64,000 nucleotides of DNA from Ferroplasma acidiphilum (GTDB lineage Archaea; Thermoplasmatota; Thermoplasmata; Thermoplasmatales; Thermoplasmataceae), in contig NZ_CP015363.1 of NCBI RefSeq assembly GCF_002078355.1, positions 248,001 to 312,000 of the forward strand, read 5' to 3'. The notes beneath the pieces are model-generated. The model did no database searches, was not told the origin of the DNA, and saw only the letters and a program-made list of their open reading frames with translations. Positions 1 to 9,251 of the stretch are shown here, piece by piece; the first letter of the stretch is position 1; each line of letters begins with the position of its first letter. Both the position numbers and the translations under genes were made by a program.

Positions 1-369
1 CCCGGAGTTTAAATCTTTCTGTTTGAACGATAAACTTCAATAACTGTACAGGCAACTTCCGGGATTCCCGGTTTTTCTTATGCCTTATTGTTGATGTTAA
101 ATGGTATAGGGCACATAATTATACAGAAATTGAAGTTATGTGCTGTATTACTTTACGTTTTCCCTTGATGCCAGTTTAAGTGCCGGTGAACAATAAGAAA
201 TCTACTGTCTCATAGCAGAAAACCCCGGTTTAGAGAGATGCCACAGAACGAACAGTTTTTTTGCAGCAGCAAATCTCACCGTTATAATTTGTATGAAATC
301 CCTATATGCATTTAATAGCTGGTTCAAAGTTGCCAGCAAATATGTGGAGCTACTACTAAAATATAAAAC
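1..369. other. Gene-free left edge with hairpins
   Basis: I see no convincing coding sequence or structured RNA gene here. It holds three inverted repeats. Bases 1-9 pair with 54-63 with one bulged base. Bases 59-71 form CCGGG-ATT-CCCGG, followed by a T-rich run. Bases 111-118 pair with 136-143 (GCACATAA / TTATGTGC). The stretch lies downstream of the egsA stop on the minus strand, so the hairpins could help end that transcript or one entering from the left. They could also be remains of a mobile-element end; nothing here decides. Confidence 0.4.
59..78 (+). terminator. Possible hairpin plus T-run terminator
   Basis: A 5-bp GC-only stem (CCGGG/CCCGG) with a 3-nt loop is followed directly by TTTTTCTT. 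The shape is like an intrinsic terminator for a plus-strand transcript entering from the left. Archaeal termination depends mainly on the T-run, so the stem may be incidental. Confidence 0.3.
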
Positions 370-1422
370 TTATATTACTCCAGTCAGCTTTAATGCATTT
401 CTGGAAACTTCCTCATTCAGGTCTGTTTCCCCAAGTATGGTATATCTCTGGGGCCTCAGCCGGTGGGCAATAGATAATGCCTTAATGGCGATTTCGTCCG
501 GTATCCCATAATCCTTTGCCTTTGTTGATACACCTATTTTTTTGTATGTATCGTAAAGCATTTTCCAGTCTCCCCCGTGGAGATACATTGACACAAGAGA
601 CCCCATTGCAACCTGTTCACCATGCATCGCATTTCCGCTTCCAAGAATTTCAAGTGCATGTGCAAATAAATGCTCGCTGCCACTGGCGGGTCTGGAAGAA
701 CCGGCTATTGCCATTGCTGTACCCGATGCGAGTATCTGTTTTGTTATCATCCATATACTGGCTTCAAGCCCTGGCTGGATCATATTTGCATTTTCTATAA
801 GCTCTCTGGATGAATATTCAGATATAACTGCGGCAGTAGTACTGAATATTTCGCCCTTTATACGGTTGGCCATTTTCCAGTCCATTACTGCGGTAATATT
901 GGCTATTACGTCGGAAGCACCTGCAGCAGCAAAACGATATGGTGCCTTTGCCATGATTTCTGTATCTGCCACAATTGCAGTTGGCATTGCAGCTTCGATT
1001 GATAGGAACGATTTCCCATCATATATTGAAGCCCTGGGAGAAGCGATCCCATCATGGCTCGGAGCAGTAGGAAAACTTATAAAAGGAACATTTAAATCAA
1101 AGGCAATCTTTTTCCCCATGTCTATTTTAGATCCACCCCCAACACCAATAACGAGGCCTACTTTAATATCAGCTATTTCTTCTCTGGCACTTTTTATTGC
1201 ATCCATAGTTGCGTTGCCAGAAAATAAAACATAGTGCTTAAGTCCTTCCAGTTTATTCACCACAGCCTCACCGGCTATCCTGTATGTTTTTTGCCCTGTA
1301 ATTACCAAAATTGTTCCGGATTTCAAATTTTTCTCAGCCACTATGCGCATGCTATCTATGGCGTTGTGGCCTATGTAAACATCATTCGGGAAATGCATAG
1401 CCTTTGTTTTATTGAATTCCAT
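370..1422 (-). CDS. egsA: sn-glycerol-1-phosphate dehydrogenase
   Basis: Reduces dihydroxyacetone phosphate to sn-glycerol-1-phosphate in the cytosol, the step that gives archaeal membrane lipids their stereochemistry. The 350-aa length is normal for the family. The nucleotide-binding GGGSKID lies at residues 95-101, followed by the FPTAPSHDG segment (117-125). Probable zinc ligands are D171 (in GASDVIAN), H251 (SEHLFAH) and H267 (MHGEQ). It is an iron-containing-ADH-like fold. The ATG start is the only reasonable one. It stands alone, divergent from the membrane-protein gene at 1647. The window also has GGPP synthase and Tes, which act in the same lipid pathway. Confidence 0.95.
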   Translation of the reverse strand: MEFNKTKAMHFPNDVYIGHNAIDSMRIVAEKNLKSGTILVITGQKTYRIAGEAVVNKLEGLKHYVLFSGNATMDAIKSAREEIADIKVGLVIGVGGGSKIDMGKKIAFDLNVPFISFPTAPSHDGIASPRASIYDGKSFLSIEAAMPTAIVADTEIMAKAPYRFAAAGASDVIANITAVMDWKMANRIKGEIFSTTAAVISEYSSRELIENANMIQPGLEASIWMITKQILASGTAMAIAGSSRPASGSEHLFAHALEILGSGNAMHGEQVAMGSLVSMYLHGGDWKMLYDTYKKIGVSTKAKDYGIPDEIAIKALSIAHRLRPQRYTILGETDLNEEVSRNALKLTGVI

Positions 1423-1511
1423 TGACTTATGATATTCAATTAGAATATAAATTTACGTATTACCGGCTTTTTTGAAGTTTTTCAATATACTTTCACCGGT
1501 TTTTATAAAAC

Positions 1512-1531
1512 ATTGAATTTTTTTATTCAAT
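1512..1531. repeat. Perfect inverted repeat in divergent spacer
   Basis: ATTGAAT-TTTTTT-ATTCAAT is a 7-bp-arm inverted repeat midway between egsA and the divergent gene at 1647. Three ACCGG pentamers surround it (near 1460, 1493 and 1534). It could be an operator for one or both promoters, or a chance product of AT-rich sequence. Confidence 0.3.
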
Positions 1532-1646
1532 ATACCGGAAATAAGAAATTTTGGAAGTATAAATTGTATGAAACTATTTTTATTATATGTTTATATATTA
1601 TCATGCAATTCGTAATGTTTAAATATGTCAGACAATTAATATTAAT

Positions 1647-2075
1647 ATGAACAGGTACAATACATTTTTTTCTGCTGGCCTTGCTATAGTGGTGCTGACA
1701 TACCTGTTTATTTTCCTTCTTCCTGGCAATAGCCTTTCAAAATATTTTCAATCCGGATACTATTACGGCATAATACCAAGAATATTTCCTATATTTTTAA
1801 TATTCGGTGATGTATTTGTTGTTGCCGGACTTCTATTCCCTCTCAGAAATTTCAATAAACATAAAGATTATCTTGTGACAGCAGCGGCAATTTTCATAGT
1901 TGCAGGAGTTTTATTTGCCCTGGTGCTTCATGTATCTCCCCTGGACGGAAGCCAGGATAATGGGCTTAAAGCGGGATACCTGATTGTTGAAGGTGTTATA
2001 CTCCTATTTTTCACTTTGATTATATCATATTATATTTCTGCAGATTCACTTGGCAGTGATAATCTACTGGCATAG
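1647..2075 (+). CDS. Four-helix membrane protein, unknown function
   Basis: I do not recognise a family. The 142-aa protein is very hydrophobic, with about four membrane helices near residues 8-26, 44-66, 76-97 and 108-131. Short charged loops lie between them, such as the RNFNKHKD stretch near 67-74 and SPLDGSQDN near 97-105. There is no cleavable signal sequence or recognisable motif. It sits between egsA (divergent) and xerA (same strand, about 50 bp downstream). The xerA gene may be read from the same transcript, but no functional link is evident. Confidence 0.65.
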   Translation: MNRYNTFFSAGLAIVVLTYLFIFLLPGNSLSKYFQSGYYYGIIPRIFPIFLIFGDVFVVAGLLFPLRNFNKHKDYLVTAAAIFIVAGVLFALVLHVSPLDGSQDNGLKAGYLIVEGVILLFFTLIISYYISADSLGSDNLLA

Positions 2076-2126
2076 GGTGGAGTAGAAAAAAAGATAAAAA
2101 TAATAGGTGATAATATATACACAATA

Positions 2127-2969
2127 ATGGATATTAACCGTGAATTGAAATCATTTGAACGGTTCATGATTACCGAAAGAAAAAGCTACTATACAATAAA
2201 GGAATATAAATTCCTTATATCCGGTTTCCTCTCATATTGCAATAAAGACCTTTCTTCTATTGATTTTGACGATGTAGAAAATTACAAGAATTTTATTGTA
2301 ACCGAGAAGCAATATTCAAAAGCTTCACAGTATTTAGCAATGAAAGCGTTGAGATTGTATTATAAATTTAAAAATAAAGATACACCCCCAAATCTTATCC
2401 CTCCCAGGCGATCGCAAAAAATGCCTGTTTACCTGAATCAGAAAGATGCGGGGGTGCTCATAAACGGAGCCAAATCCATCCGGGATATAGCCGTAATATC
2501 AGTATTCCTGTATACGGGTATCAGGGTAAGCGAATTAACAAATTTGCAGATAGGCGATGTAGATTTTGATGAGAATATCATTTATATTCATGCAGGAAAG
2601 GGCGATAAAGACAGAATTGTAGTTATGCCGGACATTTGCCGTGAGCATATAAAATCGTATATGAAAGAACGCATCAGGATAAAATCCAGCAACAATTACC
2701 TGTTTATATCAAATAAAAAAACAAAATTTGATACAAGTACAGTTGAAAGAATGGTGAAAAGGGTGGCAAAGAACGCAGGGATAACAAAGAATGTTACACC
2801 CCATGTATTAAGGCACACATTTGCAACTTCCATATTGCGCAATGGCGGCGATATAAGATTTATCCAGCAAATACTGGGGCATTCAAGCCTTGCAACCACG
2901 CAGATTTATACCCATATAGATGATAATACATTAAAAGAAATGTATTCCAGGCATATGCCAAAATATTAA
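2127..2969 (+). CDS. xerA: Tyrosine recombinase XerA
   Basis: Archaeal XerC/D-type site-specific recombinase, expected to resolve chromosome dimers at a dif site. An N-terminal SAM-like core-binding domain (about 1-85) precedes the catalytic domain. The catalytic set is complete: R133 (TGIRVSEL), K158 (GKGDKDR), H226 and R229 (HVLRHTF), H252 (LGHSS) and the nucleophile Y261 (QIYTHID). At 280 aa it has the normal length of archaeal XerA and no phage-integrase extensions. I saw no dif-like site nearby. Its stop overlaps the stop of the convergent GGPP synthase gene by 4 bp. Confidence 0.93.
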   Translation: MDINRELKSFERFMITERKSYYTIKEYKFLISGFLSYCNKDLSSIDFDDVENYKNFIVTEKQYSKASQYLAMKALRLYYKFKNKDTPPNLIPPRRSQKMPVYLNQKDAGVLINGAKSIRDIAVISVFLYTGIRVSELTNLQIGDVDFDENIIYIHAGKGDKDRIVVMPDICREHIKSYMKERIRIKSSNNYLFISNKKTKFDTSTVERMVKRVAKNAGITKNVTPHVLRHTFATSILRNGGDIRFIQQILGHSSLATTQIYTHIDDNTLKEMYSRHMPKY

Positions 2970-4021
2970 TTTTCTCTTTTTATAAGGTATTCCAGAAGGA
3001 AATCAAGCATTTTTATTACTTCCTTATCCCCATCAATTTTTTCAAGTGCAGATCTTGCTATATTATTGTATTCATCTATTTTCTGTTTTGTGTAATCATA
3101 TGAACCTGTTGATTTTATGAGTTCCCGGAGCCTGTTAAAATCAGAATCGCTTACATCCCCGCATTTAAGGCAGCTTTCTATGAACTCTCTGTCCTCTTTC
3201 CCTGAGTTCTCATAAGCTTTTATAATTAACAGGGTTTTTTTGCCTTCGTTAACATCACCTTTAACCGGCTTTCCTGTTTTCTCTTCTACCCCAAATATGC
3301 CCAGCATATCATCGTAAAGCTGGAAGGCTATTCCCGCATATTTTCCAAAATCCTTTATTTCCTGGATATATTTTTTATTCCCTGAAAGATAAGCACCCAT
3401 TAGCAGTGGCCCCTGCACCGTATACCGTGCAGTTTTAAGGAAATGCAACTTTGTAAGCCTCTCCTCGCTATATAAATTCTCTATTGAAGAATATATATCC
3501 AGTATCTGCCCCTTTCCAGTATCCTCTATTATCCTGGAAAATTCAAAATCGGCATCCAGCAAATTTTCAAGTTCGAAACCGGAACGTAAAAGTGCTTCAT
3601 GGGAAAATGTGTCAATAAGGTCGCCGGCGCTGATAGCAAGGTTTTCCGCAATTCTTGTAGCATCATTTCCATCCAGGCTTCCTTCTACTGCCTTATGGAA
3701 GCTTGGCTTTCCCCTGCGCATATCGCTCTGATCCATTATGTCATCATGTATAAGAAGGAAGGATTGGGCCAGTTCTATGGAAATTGAAGCCTTGATTATC
3801 CTTTCATCCTGCCCGGAGAACATATTATACCCCATGATCATTAATATTGGTCTCAAACGTTTCCCGCCATTCAATGTGAAATCACGCAATTTGATTATTA
3901 TATCTTTTATTCTGGCATCATCACACTCATTTAATTTAAAATTAAAATATTCCTCAAGCTGCGCATTGATTTTATCCTTAAGCCCATCGAGGGTTTTTTT
4001 ATAATCTTCTATATTATTCAC
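2966..4021 (-). CDS. Geranylgeranyl diphosphate synthase
   Basis: Short-chain trans-prenyl transferase that extends allylic diphosphates with IPP to build the C20 chains of archaeal lipids. Family motifs are present: GGKRLRP (52-58), the first Asp-rich motif DDIMD (93-97) and a second, QLYDDMLG, in the C-terminal half. F88 sits five residues before the first Asp-rich motif. A Phe there limits chain length in the Sulfolobus enzyme, which supports a C20 product. At 351 aa it is slightly long for the family. It is divergent from the TPR gene and overlaps xerA tail-to-tail. Confidence 0.9.
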   Translation of the reverse strand: MNNIEDYKKTLDGLKDKINAQLEEYFNFKLNECDDARIKDIIIKLRDFTLNGGKRLRPILMIMGYNMFSGQDERIIKASISIELAQSFLLIHDDIMDQSDMRRGKPSFHKAVEGSLDGNDATRIAENLAISAGDLIDTFSHEALLRSGFELENLLDADFEFSRIIEDTGKGQILDIYSSIENLYSEERLTKLHFLKTARYTVQGPLLMGAYLSGNKKYIQEIKDFGKYAGIAFQLYDDMLGIFGVEEKTGKPVKGDVNEGKKTLLIIKAYENSGKEDREFIESCLKCGDVSDSDFNRLRELIKSTGSYDYTKQKIDEYNNIARSALEKIDGDKEVIKMLDFLLEYLIKREN

Positions 4022-4090
4022 TTTAGAAGGTAATAGGTTAAATTATTATTAACTTTTTTCATGATTCTCTGGACTTAATGTTAATATATA

Positions 4091-4101
4091 AAATATAAAT
4101 A
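4091..4101 (+). promoter_or_regulatory. Probable TATA element of the TPR gene
   Basis: AAATATAAATA lies 10-20 bases before the ATG at 4111, within a longer TATA-rich run from 4086. No Shine-Dalgarno sequence is visible between it and the start. A very short or absent leader is therefore likely, as is common in Thermoplasmatales. The same 11-mer precedes the SQR-like gene at 58164. Confidence 0.4.
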
Positions 4102-4110
4102 CCATATACT

Positions 4111-4797
4111 ATGGCCGGAAATTATGTATATAATAAAGATGATGAAGCTGATGACTATAATGAGCGGGGAATATCGTACTTTAATGTTACGCAGTATCCC
4201 GATGCAGTTAAGGAATTTACAAAGGCAATTAACCTGATTAAAACAGACCCTGATTATTATATAAACAGGGCACTTGCTTACTATTCCATGCACATGTATA
4301 ATGAAGCTATAAAAGATTGCAAGAGCGCAATAGCACTTAGTGCTGACAGGGGGGATTACCACAACACCCTCGGGTCTATTTATGATGATATGAACAGGTT
4401 CGATGATGCACTGGCAGAATTTGATGCTGCAATAAAAATCGAAGATGATGTGCCTGATTACTATTATAACAGGGGCAATGTTTACTGGAGAAAGGGGGAC
4501 AAAGACCTCGCACTTGAGGATTATAACAAGGCTGTTTATTTAAACAGCGCCGATCCGGTGTTTCTGTATAAAAGGTCCCAGATATACACGGAAATGGAGA
4601 AATACGAAGACGCGCTCGGAGATCTGGATGATTGCATTAAACTGGCAAGGAATCCTGAATATTACAAGGACGAGGCAAATATATACATTAAAATGGGGAA
4701 TAAGGAAAAAGCACTTCAGGCAGTGGACAATGCCCTGAAAAATTCTCCTGAAAATATCTCTTTGAAGGAATTAAAATCCAGAATCGAGAAAATGTAA
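4111..4797 (+). CDS. Tetratricopeptide repeat protein
   Basis: A 228-aa protein built almost wholly of about six 34-residue TPR units, from residue 12 to the C terminus. The consensus positions are clear (for example YNERGISYF, YINRALAYY, YNRGNVYWR, LAEFDAAI). There is no signal peptide or membrane helix, so it is a cytosolic scaffold. TPR solenoids bind partner proteins, but nothing shows which. It is followed about 100 bp later by the MDR reductase gene on the same strand. It is divergent from GGPP synthase. Confidence 0.85.
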   Translation: MAGNYVYNKDDEADDYNERGISYFNVTQYPDAVKEFTKAINLIKTDPDYYINRALAYYSMHMYNEAIKDCKSAIALSADRGDYHNTLGSIYDDMNRFDDALAEFDAAIKIEDDVPDYYYNRGNVYWRKGDKDLALEDYNKAVYLNSADPVFLYKRSQIYTEMEKYEDALGDLDDCIKLARNPEYYKDEANIYIKMGNKEKALQAVDNALKNSPENISLKELKSRIEKM

Positions 4798-4895
4798 TAA
4801 TTTTTTTATGAAGAAGGAAAATAAAAATTTTATATAAAATTATTTTAGGTATTTTCCATTAAATAAATTTAATAATGCGATGCCCATATTAATAT

Positions 4896-5849
4896 ATGAA
4901 AGCAATTGAGTTCGCAAAACCAGGCATAGAAAATGTAAATATTGTGGATAAAGACCTCTCAGGAGAAGGCATAAAGGTAAAAATAGTAAAGGCAGGGTTA
5001 AATCCACTGGATTACAATCTTATAGCTGGAAACATTGTATATAATGTATACCCTATGCCACATATTCCTGGTTCAGAGGTAATGGGAATTGCCATGGAAG
5101 ATGGAAAACGGATACGCAAGGGGGATCGTGTAATAGTATACAATCGCGTTTTTGACAATGGCTGTGATATGTGCTACTCTGGAAATGAACATTTATGCTA
5201 CAATGGTGGGATATGGGGTGTTATAACCAACGGTGGCTATTCTGAGTATATAAAAATAGGGGAGCAAAATCTTTTCAGGGTTCCTGAGTCCATTGATGAC
5301 AACACGGCTGTCAGCATCGGCATTGGGGCATTGACATCCTACAGATCGCTGAAACGTGCCAGGGCAGGGATAAACGATAAGATACTGGTATATGGTGCGG
5401 GAAATACAGGCATATTTACTGTGCAGATAGCACGCCAGATGGGTATGGATGTTTATGTATACTCCAGAAACAGGGAACTTGAAAGCCTTGGCATTAAGGT
5501 GCTGGATTCTGTCCCTGACGACTTCAAAGCTGATATTATTGTTAACCCGCTTGGAGGAAAACTTTTCGGAGATTCAATAAAGCATTTGAAGAGAAGAGGG
5601 AAAATAGTAACTTACGGGGTTTTAACCGGAAGAAACGCAGACCTTGACATAGCAAACGTTTACACTAATGAACTGGAAATAATAGGGTCAACCGGCGGGA
5701 CAAGGAAAGATTTAACAGAACTTATGCAGATACTGGAAAAAAGTAATTTTCGCCTGCCCGTATACAAGGAATACAGTTTATGGGATATAAAAGATGCACT
5801 GCATGCATTTAAGGATAGGGTAAATGGGAGAATAGTTTTTAATTTATAA
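4896..5849 (+). CDS. MDR-family oxidoreductase lacking catalytic zinc site
   Basis: Zinc-ADH-like medium-chain dehydrogenase/reductase of 317 aa with a GroES-like N-terminal half and a Rossmann domain (VYGAGNTGIF, about 164-173). The structural-zinc lobe is kept as D87, C90, C93 and C101. An acidic first ligand is also known in the Sulfolobus alcohol dehydrogenase (Glu98). The catalytic-zinc Cys of GICxxD is replaced by N36-P37, and the His of GHE by S60. It is therefore unlikely to work as a classical zinc alcohol dehydrogenase. A zinc-independent NAD(P)H-linked carbonyl, quinone or enoyl reductase is more likely. The substrate is unknown. It overlaps rpe tail-to-tail. Confidence 0.8.
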   Translation: MKAIEFAKPGIENVNIVDKDLSGEGIKVKIVKAGLNPLDYNLIAGNIVYNVYPMPHIPGSEVMGIAMEDGKRIRKGDRVIVYNRVFDNGCDMCYSGNEHLCYNGGIWGVITNGGYSEYIKIGEQNLFRVPESIDDNTAVSIGIGALTSYRSLKRARAGINDKILVYGAGNTGIFTVQIARQMGMDVYVYSRNRELESLGIKVLDSVPDDFKADIIVNPLGGKLFGDSIKHLKRRGKIVTYGVLTGRNADLDIANVYTNELEIIGSTGGTRKDLTELMQILEKSNFRLPVYKEYSLWDIKDALHAFKDRVNGRIVFNL

Positions 5850-6494
5850 AGATTTTAATTTTTTAATGCTTTCATTAATGCCATTTTTAAATATGTATGA
5901 AGCGGATACCAGTATATCTGCGCCAGCCTCAACAGCCAGTTTTCCCGTTTCATTATTTATTCCACCATCTATTTCTATTCTGGTACTGTAATTATTTTCA
6001 TCAATAAACTCTCTCAGTGCTTTAACCTTCTCAAGTGATTTTTCTATAAATTTCTGGCCTGAAAATCCTGGAAACACAGACATTACAAGAACAATTTCAC
6101 TACCCGGGATTAACTTATAAATTTTTTTTACATCAGTGTCCGGGTTTATGACAATGCCGTACCTTATGTTCTCGTCCTGAAACTTTTTTATTAAATTAAT
6201 GACCTCAATAGGCGTTTCATAATGTATTAAAAGAACATCCGCTCCAGCATTTATGAACGATTTATAATAGCGGTCCGGGCGTTCTATCATAAGATGGCAA
6301 TCAAGCCTGAGATTCGTGCCCTTTCTTATTGCAGCAACAAGGTCAGGCCCCATAGTTATATTGTCTACAAAATGGCCATCCATAATGTCAAGATGAAAAG
6401 ACCCTGCACCAGCATCCTGGCATTCCTTAATCTGGGTTCCGAGTTCCAGAAGGTTACTGGAGATTATTGATGGAGAAATTTCCATGTTATTCAC
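5844..6494 (-). CDS. rpe: Ribulose-phosphate 3-epimerase
   Basis: Interconverts ribulose-5-phosphate and xylulose-5-phosphate in the pentose phosphate network. The 216-aa TIM barrel shows the family marks: SSNLLELG at the N terminus, the metal site HLDIMDGHFV (34-43), LIHYE, the PGFSGQKF phosphate loop segment and EIDGGIN near 174-180. The length is normal. The start at 6494 gives MNNMEISPS; the second Met three codons later is also possible. It overlaps the reductase gene by 6 bp at the stops and is divergent from the MMPL exporter. Confidence 0.92.
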   Translation of the reverse strand: MNNMEISPSIISSNLLELGTQIKECQDAGAGSFHLDIMDGHFVDNITMGPDLVAAIRKGTNLRLDCHLMIERPDRYYKSFINAGADVLLIHYETPIEVINLIKKFQDENIRYGIVINPDTDVKKIYKLIPGSEIVLVMSVFPGFSGQKFIEKSLEKVKALREFIDENNYSTRIEIDGGINNETGKLAVEAGADILVSASYIFKNGINESIKKLKSL

Positions 6495-6656
6495 AACATA
6501 GAATTATATGGTATGATTTATTCTTTTTTATTGTTCCTGGGTTGACATCAGGTTAAAATTGTACCTGTTATATATTCAGTAATATCAAAGGAGCAAGGGG
6601 CAATTTTTAAAAATTTTTTTGATGAGTTTCTATTTATAACCAGAACATTCCATATT

Positions 6657-9251
6657 ATGTCCCTGACTCAAAAAATAAGGAAGAAGCGGATACTGGTGGT
6701 AATAATATGGGTGGTTATACTGCTGCTTATGATCCCGGCAGTTCTCGGCTATTCTGGCTTTTTAACATATTCAACCACAACAAATGTGAGTTCACATGCA
6801 GAATCAACAATAGCAAATAAAATTGTATCTGAAAAGTACCAGCAAAATTCCACGTTGATTGTAGTTATAAACAGCACATACTATCAAAATTTAAGTTCTT
6901 CCGATACGGCAAAATCAATTCTCGCTTTCCAGAGCAGTTTAAATTCCTCAAGTCTCAAATATTTTAGCGGTTCCCAATCCATTTACAGTGCATATATGAC
7001 CGCTATAAACAAAGAATTCAATAAATCTAATATCGAAAATATTAGAGATGCCTATTCCGGTATAAATGCCACGTCACATGATATTTTCAGTTTCCCATCA
7101 AATTTTTATGCCCACTGGGAAATTAACTCATTTGCAAACAGCTCTATTTATACAGCGGCTGAATCCTCAGGTTACAATAATTCCAACTCCTACGAACATG
7201 ACTTCATATCTTCTATTAATAATACTACAGGGTCTCCATTTGGGAGGGTTAGCTCGGCTATACAGAATTCATATCAGGCAATAAAAACTCCATATACTAA
7301 TATCGTTTACAGTACATTTACAATAAATAACTACAGCAATTCTGGTAGTCTTGTTAATGCAACAGCATTCTATCTGTCAGAAAATGGAATTTACATTAAC
7401 AACTATATGGCCTCAGCAGCAATACATAGCAATGATCCTGGAAAATACTACCTTTACCATTATGGATTGTTGAATGTTCCTTCTTACCTGAAGAAAGAAT
7501 ATATGGCCGGTGATATAGGCATAATAAATGTTATTTTCACTGTTAAAAGTGGAACTGATATAGTCGGTGGCAAAACTGCAGGTGAATTGGCAACACCTGC
7601 AGTTGAAAATGTTGCTGGCAAGGATCTAAACCATGCACTTATAACAGGAAATGGCGCCATTTCATATGAAACATCAAAGGAAACTGCAAAGGCTGGTTTT
7701 GCTTTCGGCTTAATCTTTATATTTCTTGCTATAGCCATATTTATAACACTTGTATCATGGAAATCTGCTATCCTGGTATTTATGATATCAGGCATTGCAC
7801 TCCTACTTGGATACACTTCTGAATACCTCTCAGGGCTTCTATTCCACCATGTCAGTTTTATTGTAAACTATACATTGACTGCTGTTATTTTAGGTGTATC
7901 TGCGGATTACTTTGTATTCATAGTTTCAAGGTACCGCGAAAGTTTACGGGCCGGGAAAACTGAGGATGAGGCTTTCGGTGAAGCGGTTAGCAAATCTGGA
8001 AAATCTGTAACCATAAGCGGTTTAACTGTGGCATTTAGCCTCTTTACATTCTACTTTATTCCGGGTTTCAGGTCATGGGGGACATCACTACTATTTGCTG
8101 TAATATTCACAATCATACTGGAAACAACATTATTGCCGGCAGCAATGTCGTTCTTTGGAAAGAAATTATTCATGGCTTACGGGATGAAAAAAATAGGAAA
8201 AGACGATGTTAAGAACTCCATCTTCTACAAAATTGCTGGCAGGTCCGTAAGGCATAAAATACTGGTTATAGCAATAATAGGAATTCTAGGTGCATCAGGC
8301 ATATACGGCTTTCTGGCTGTCCCAACATCCTATAATTTCAACACAGGCCTCCCTCAGAGCCTTTCTTCTGTTCATGCAGAAACTGAAATAAACAATAACT
8401 TCGGCGATTCCCATCTATATCCTGTATACGACGTTGTGAACCTCAGCAAAACAACAAATGCCAATTCAACCCTGTTAAGTGATGCAAAGTACCTGTTCAA
8501 TACCAGCGGTGTCACATCAGTTTACGGGCCATTTGCCGCAGGCAAGAATGTTACAGACAATAATATTACTTCCTATATAATCAATGGGAAATATGCTGTA
8601 TTTACAGTATATCTGAAGTATAACCCCTATAGTAAAAATGCCATTAACACAGTTACTGAGATGAGGAGCAGCAATAATTTCATAGTTGGCGGGTTGACAT
8701 CCACCATTATAGACGAAAAAAATGCCAATTCAAGGATATATACTGAACTGGAAGTTCTTATTGTTGCCGTGATCGGATTAATTATAGGAATATCGTTTAA
8801 ATCATGGAAATATCCATTTATATCACTCATTGGCGTATTCTTCAGTGTCGCATGGACAACTTCTATACTATACTTTATTTCAACTTATCTATTGCATGAG
8901 GCATTGATCTATTTAATACCAATAATACTGTTCATCATATTATTCTCGCTCGGCAATGATTACACCGTCTTTATAATATCGAGAATCAGGGAGGAACAGA
9001 AAGAAAAGAAAAACGATGAAGCAATAAAACACGGAATCGGGTATTCAGGAAAGGTTGTTACATCCCTAGGCCTTATTCTTGCAGTTTCACTCGGTTCATT
9101 AAGCATTATACCTGTGGCTTTTCTTGAAGAACTGGGCATAGCATTTATAATATCACTGCTCATAGACACATTTATTATAAGGAATATTTACTTCCCGGCA
9201 ATGATATCTATACTTTTCAGGGATAAAAATCATAATCATAAACAACCATAA
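6657..9251 (+). CDS. MMPL/RND-family membrane exporter
   Basis: An 864-aa membrane protein with the duplicated RND layout. One helix (about 12-32) is followed by a large Ser/Asn-rich outer loop (to about 340) and a block of five helices with a sterol-sensing-like core (SADYFVFIVSRYRE). A second helix (about 535-555), a second outer loop and a final helix block follow, with the matching LGNDYTVFIISRIREE. The Asp in each DYFVF/DYTVF segment is the expected proton-relay position. Cargo is unknown; MMPL proteins move lipids or hydrophobic molecules. Its 3' end overlaps the convergent Lrp gene by 35 bp. Confidence 0.85.
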   Translation: MSLTQKIRKKRILVVIIWVVILLLMIPAVLGYSGFLTYSTTTNVSSHAESTIANKIVSEKYQQNSTLIVVINSTYYQNLSSSDTAKSILAFQSSLNSSSLKYFSGSQSIYSAYMTAINKEFNKSNIENIRDAYSGINATSHDIFSFPSNFYAHWEINSFANSSIYTAAESSGYNNSNSYEHDFISSINNTTGSPFGRVSSAIQNSYQAIKTPYTNIVYSTFTINNYSNSGSLVNATAFYLSENGIYINNYMASAAIHSNDPGKYYLYHYGLLNVPSYLKKEYMAGDIGIINVIFTVKSGTDIVGGKTAGELATPAVENVAGKDLNHALITGNGAISYETSKETAKAGFAFGLIFIFLAIAIFITLVSWKSAILVFMISGIALLLGYTSEYLSGLLFHHVSFIVNYTLTAVILGVSADYFVFIVSRYRESLRAGKTEDEAFGEAVSKSGKSVTISGLTVAFSLFTFYFIPGFRSWGTSLLFAVIFTIILETTLLPAAMSFFGKKLFMAYGMKKIGKDDVKNSIFYKIAGRSVRHKILVIAIIGILGASGIYGFLAVPTSYNFNTGLPQSLSSVHAETEINNNFGDSHLYPVYDVVNLSKTTNANSTLLSDAKYLFNTSGVTSVYGPFAAGKNVTDNNITSYIINGKYAVFTVYLKYNPYSKNAINTVTEMRSSNNFIVGGLTSTIIDEKNANSRIYTELEVLIVAVIGLIIGISFKSWKYPFISLIGVFFSVAWTTSILYFISTYLLHEALIYLIPIILFIILFSLGNDYTVFIISRIREEQKEKKNDEAIKHGIGYSGKVVTSLGLILAVSLGSLSIIPVAFLEELGIAFIISLLIDTFIIRNIYFPAMISILFRDKNHNHKQP

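Noticed and set aside
2076-2126. dif site next to xerA
   Set aside because: No 28-bp two-arm palindrome is visible in the spacer; the site is probably elsewhere on the chromosome.
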